From: Prado023 sp049688595 | GTDB lineage: Bacteria > Actinomycetota > Actinomycetes > S36-B12 > CAIYMF01 | DNA length: 5,283 bases | Assembly: GCA_049688595.1 (NCBI GenBank) | Contig: JBAVLA010000344.1 | Coordinates: 1-5,283 of the forward strand | Direction: 5' to 3' | Part shown: positions 5,198 to 5,283 of the stretch, in pieces | Numbering within the stretch: the stretch's first letter is position 1 | Layout of the letters: each line of letters starts with the position of its first letter | The notes under the pieces: model-generated | Told to the model about the DNA's origin: nothing | Database searches by the model: none | The model's input: the letters and a program-made list of their open reading frames with translations, nothing else | Position numbers and translations under genes: made by a program

Positions 5198-5283
5198 TCA
5201 GCCAGTAGCGGCACCTTGGCCGATCAGCTCCTCAGCCTGGTCGACTGTGATCCGCCCGGCGGCCAGGTCGGCCATGATCAGGC
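5198..5283 (-). CDS. C-terminus of an unidentified protein (partial)
   Basis: An open frame enters from the right edge and ends at TGA (5200-5198). The 27 visible residues include MADLAAGRITVDQAEELIG, followed by GQGAATG. The pattern of a helix, a G-R-I-T/S-V turn and a second Glu-rich helix (xAxGxIxxxEAExLI) is a common short C-terminal helical hairpin in bacterial proteins, including many with DUF4097-like or short C-terminal modules. The parent protein cannot be named from this. It is convergent with the dioxygenase remnant, with 8 bp between the stops. Composition and the well-formed motif support a real gene. Confidence 0.55.
   Translation of the reverse strand, partial: LIMADLAAGRITVDQAEELIGQGAATG

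Noticed and set aside
1..5283. Mobile element, CRISPR array, phage or defence island
   Set aside because: No transposase, integrase, direct-repeat array, attachment site or known defence gene is visible. The genes are ordinary chromosomal types.

Overview
The window looks like chromosomal DNA from a high-GC Actinomycetota (actinobacterium). The GC content is high throughout. An IdeR-type DtxR repressor with the full mycobacterial metal-ligand set, a wax ester synthase/diacylglycerol acyltransferase (WS/DGAT), and a c-di-AMP riboswitch ahead of a secreted NlpC/P60 hydrolase all fit that phylum. The genus cannot be settled from the sequence alone. No insertion sequence, integrase, CRISPR array, tRNA or rRNA was found.

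Layout, left to right. (1) Minus strand, 1-848: a ParA/MinD-type ATPase gene whose stop overlaps the GTG start of a small downstream gene cut by the window edge. (2) A 122-bp divergent spacer. (3) Plus strand, 971-1657: an iron-dependent repressor (ideR). (4) Plus strand, 1775-2044: a CsoR/RcnR/CstR-family repressor with a clear GTACCC-N4-GGGTAC operator just ahead of it. (5) A gene-free stretch of 446 bp, 2045-2490. It holds a candidate terminator hairpin, a weak CRP-like half-palindrome, a candidate -10 box, a leader hairpin and a well-conserved ydaO/yuaA-type c-di-AMP riboswitch. I see nothing recognisable in about 2144-2200. (6) Plus strand, 2491-3057: the NlpC/P60 hydrolase controlled by that riboswitch. 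(7) A 15-bp perfect inverted repeat between convergent genes, probably a bidirectional terminator. (8) Minus strand, 3151-4614: the WS/DGAT. (9) Plus strand, 4721-5189: the remains of a LigB/DODA-type extradiol dioxygenase that has lost its middle third and changed frame. (10) Minus strand, 5198 to the edge: the C-terminus of an unidentified protein, convergent with the pseudogene.

The genes do not form one pathway. The central part is a run of small regulators (iron, then copper or reactive sulfur) followed by a cell-wall remodelling enzyme under second-messenger control. The right part is a neutral-lipid storage acyltransferase next to a decaying dioxygenase gene. I found no convincing new multi-gene system. 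The observations most worth following are the disrupted dioxygenase, the layered control region in front of the NlpC/P60 gene, the Cys-only metal or sulfur sensor with its own operator, and the translationally coupled small partner of the orphan ParA.
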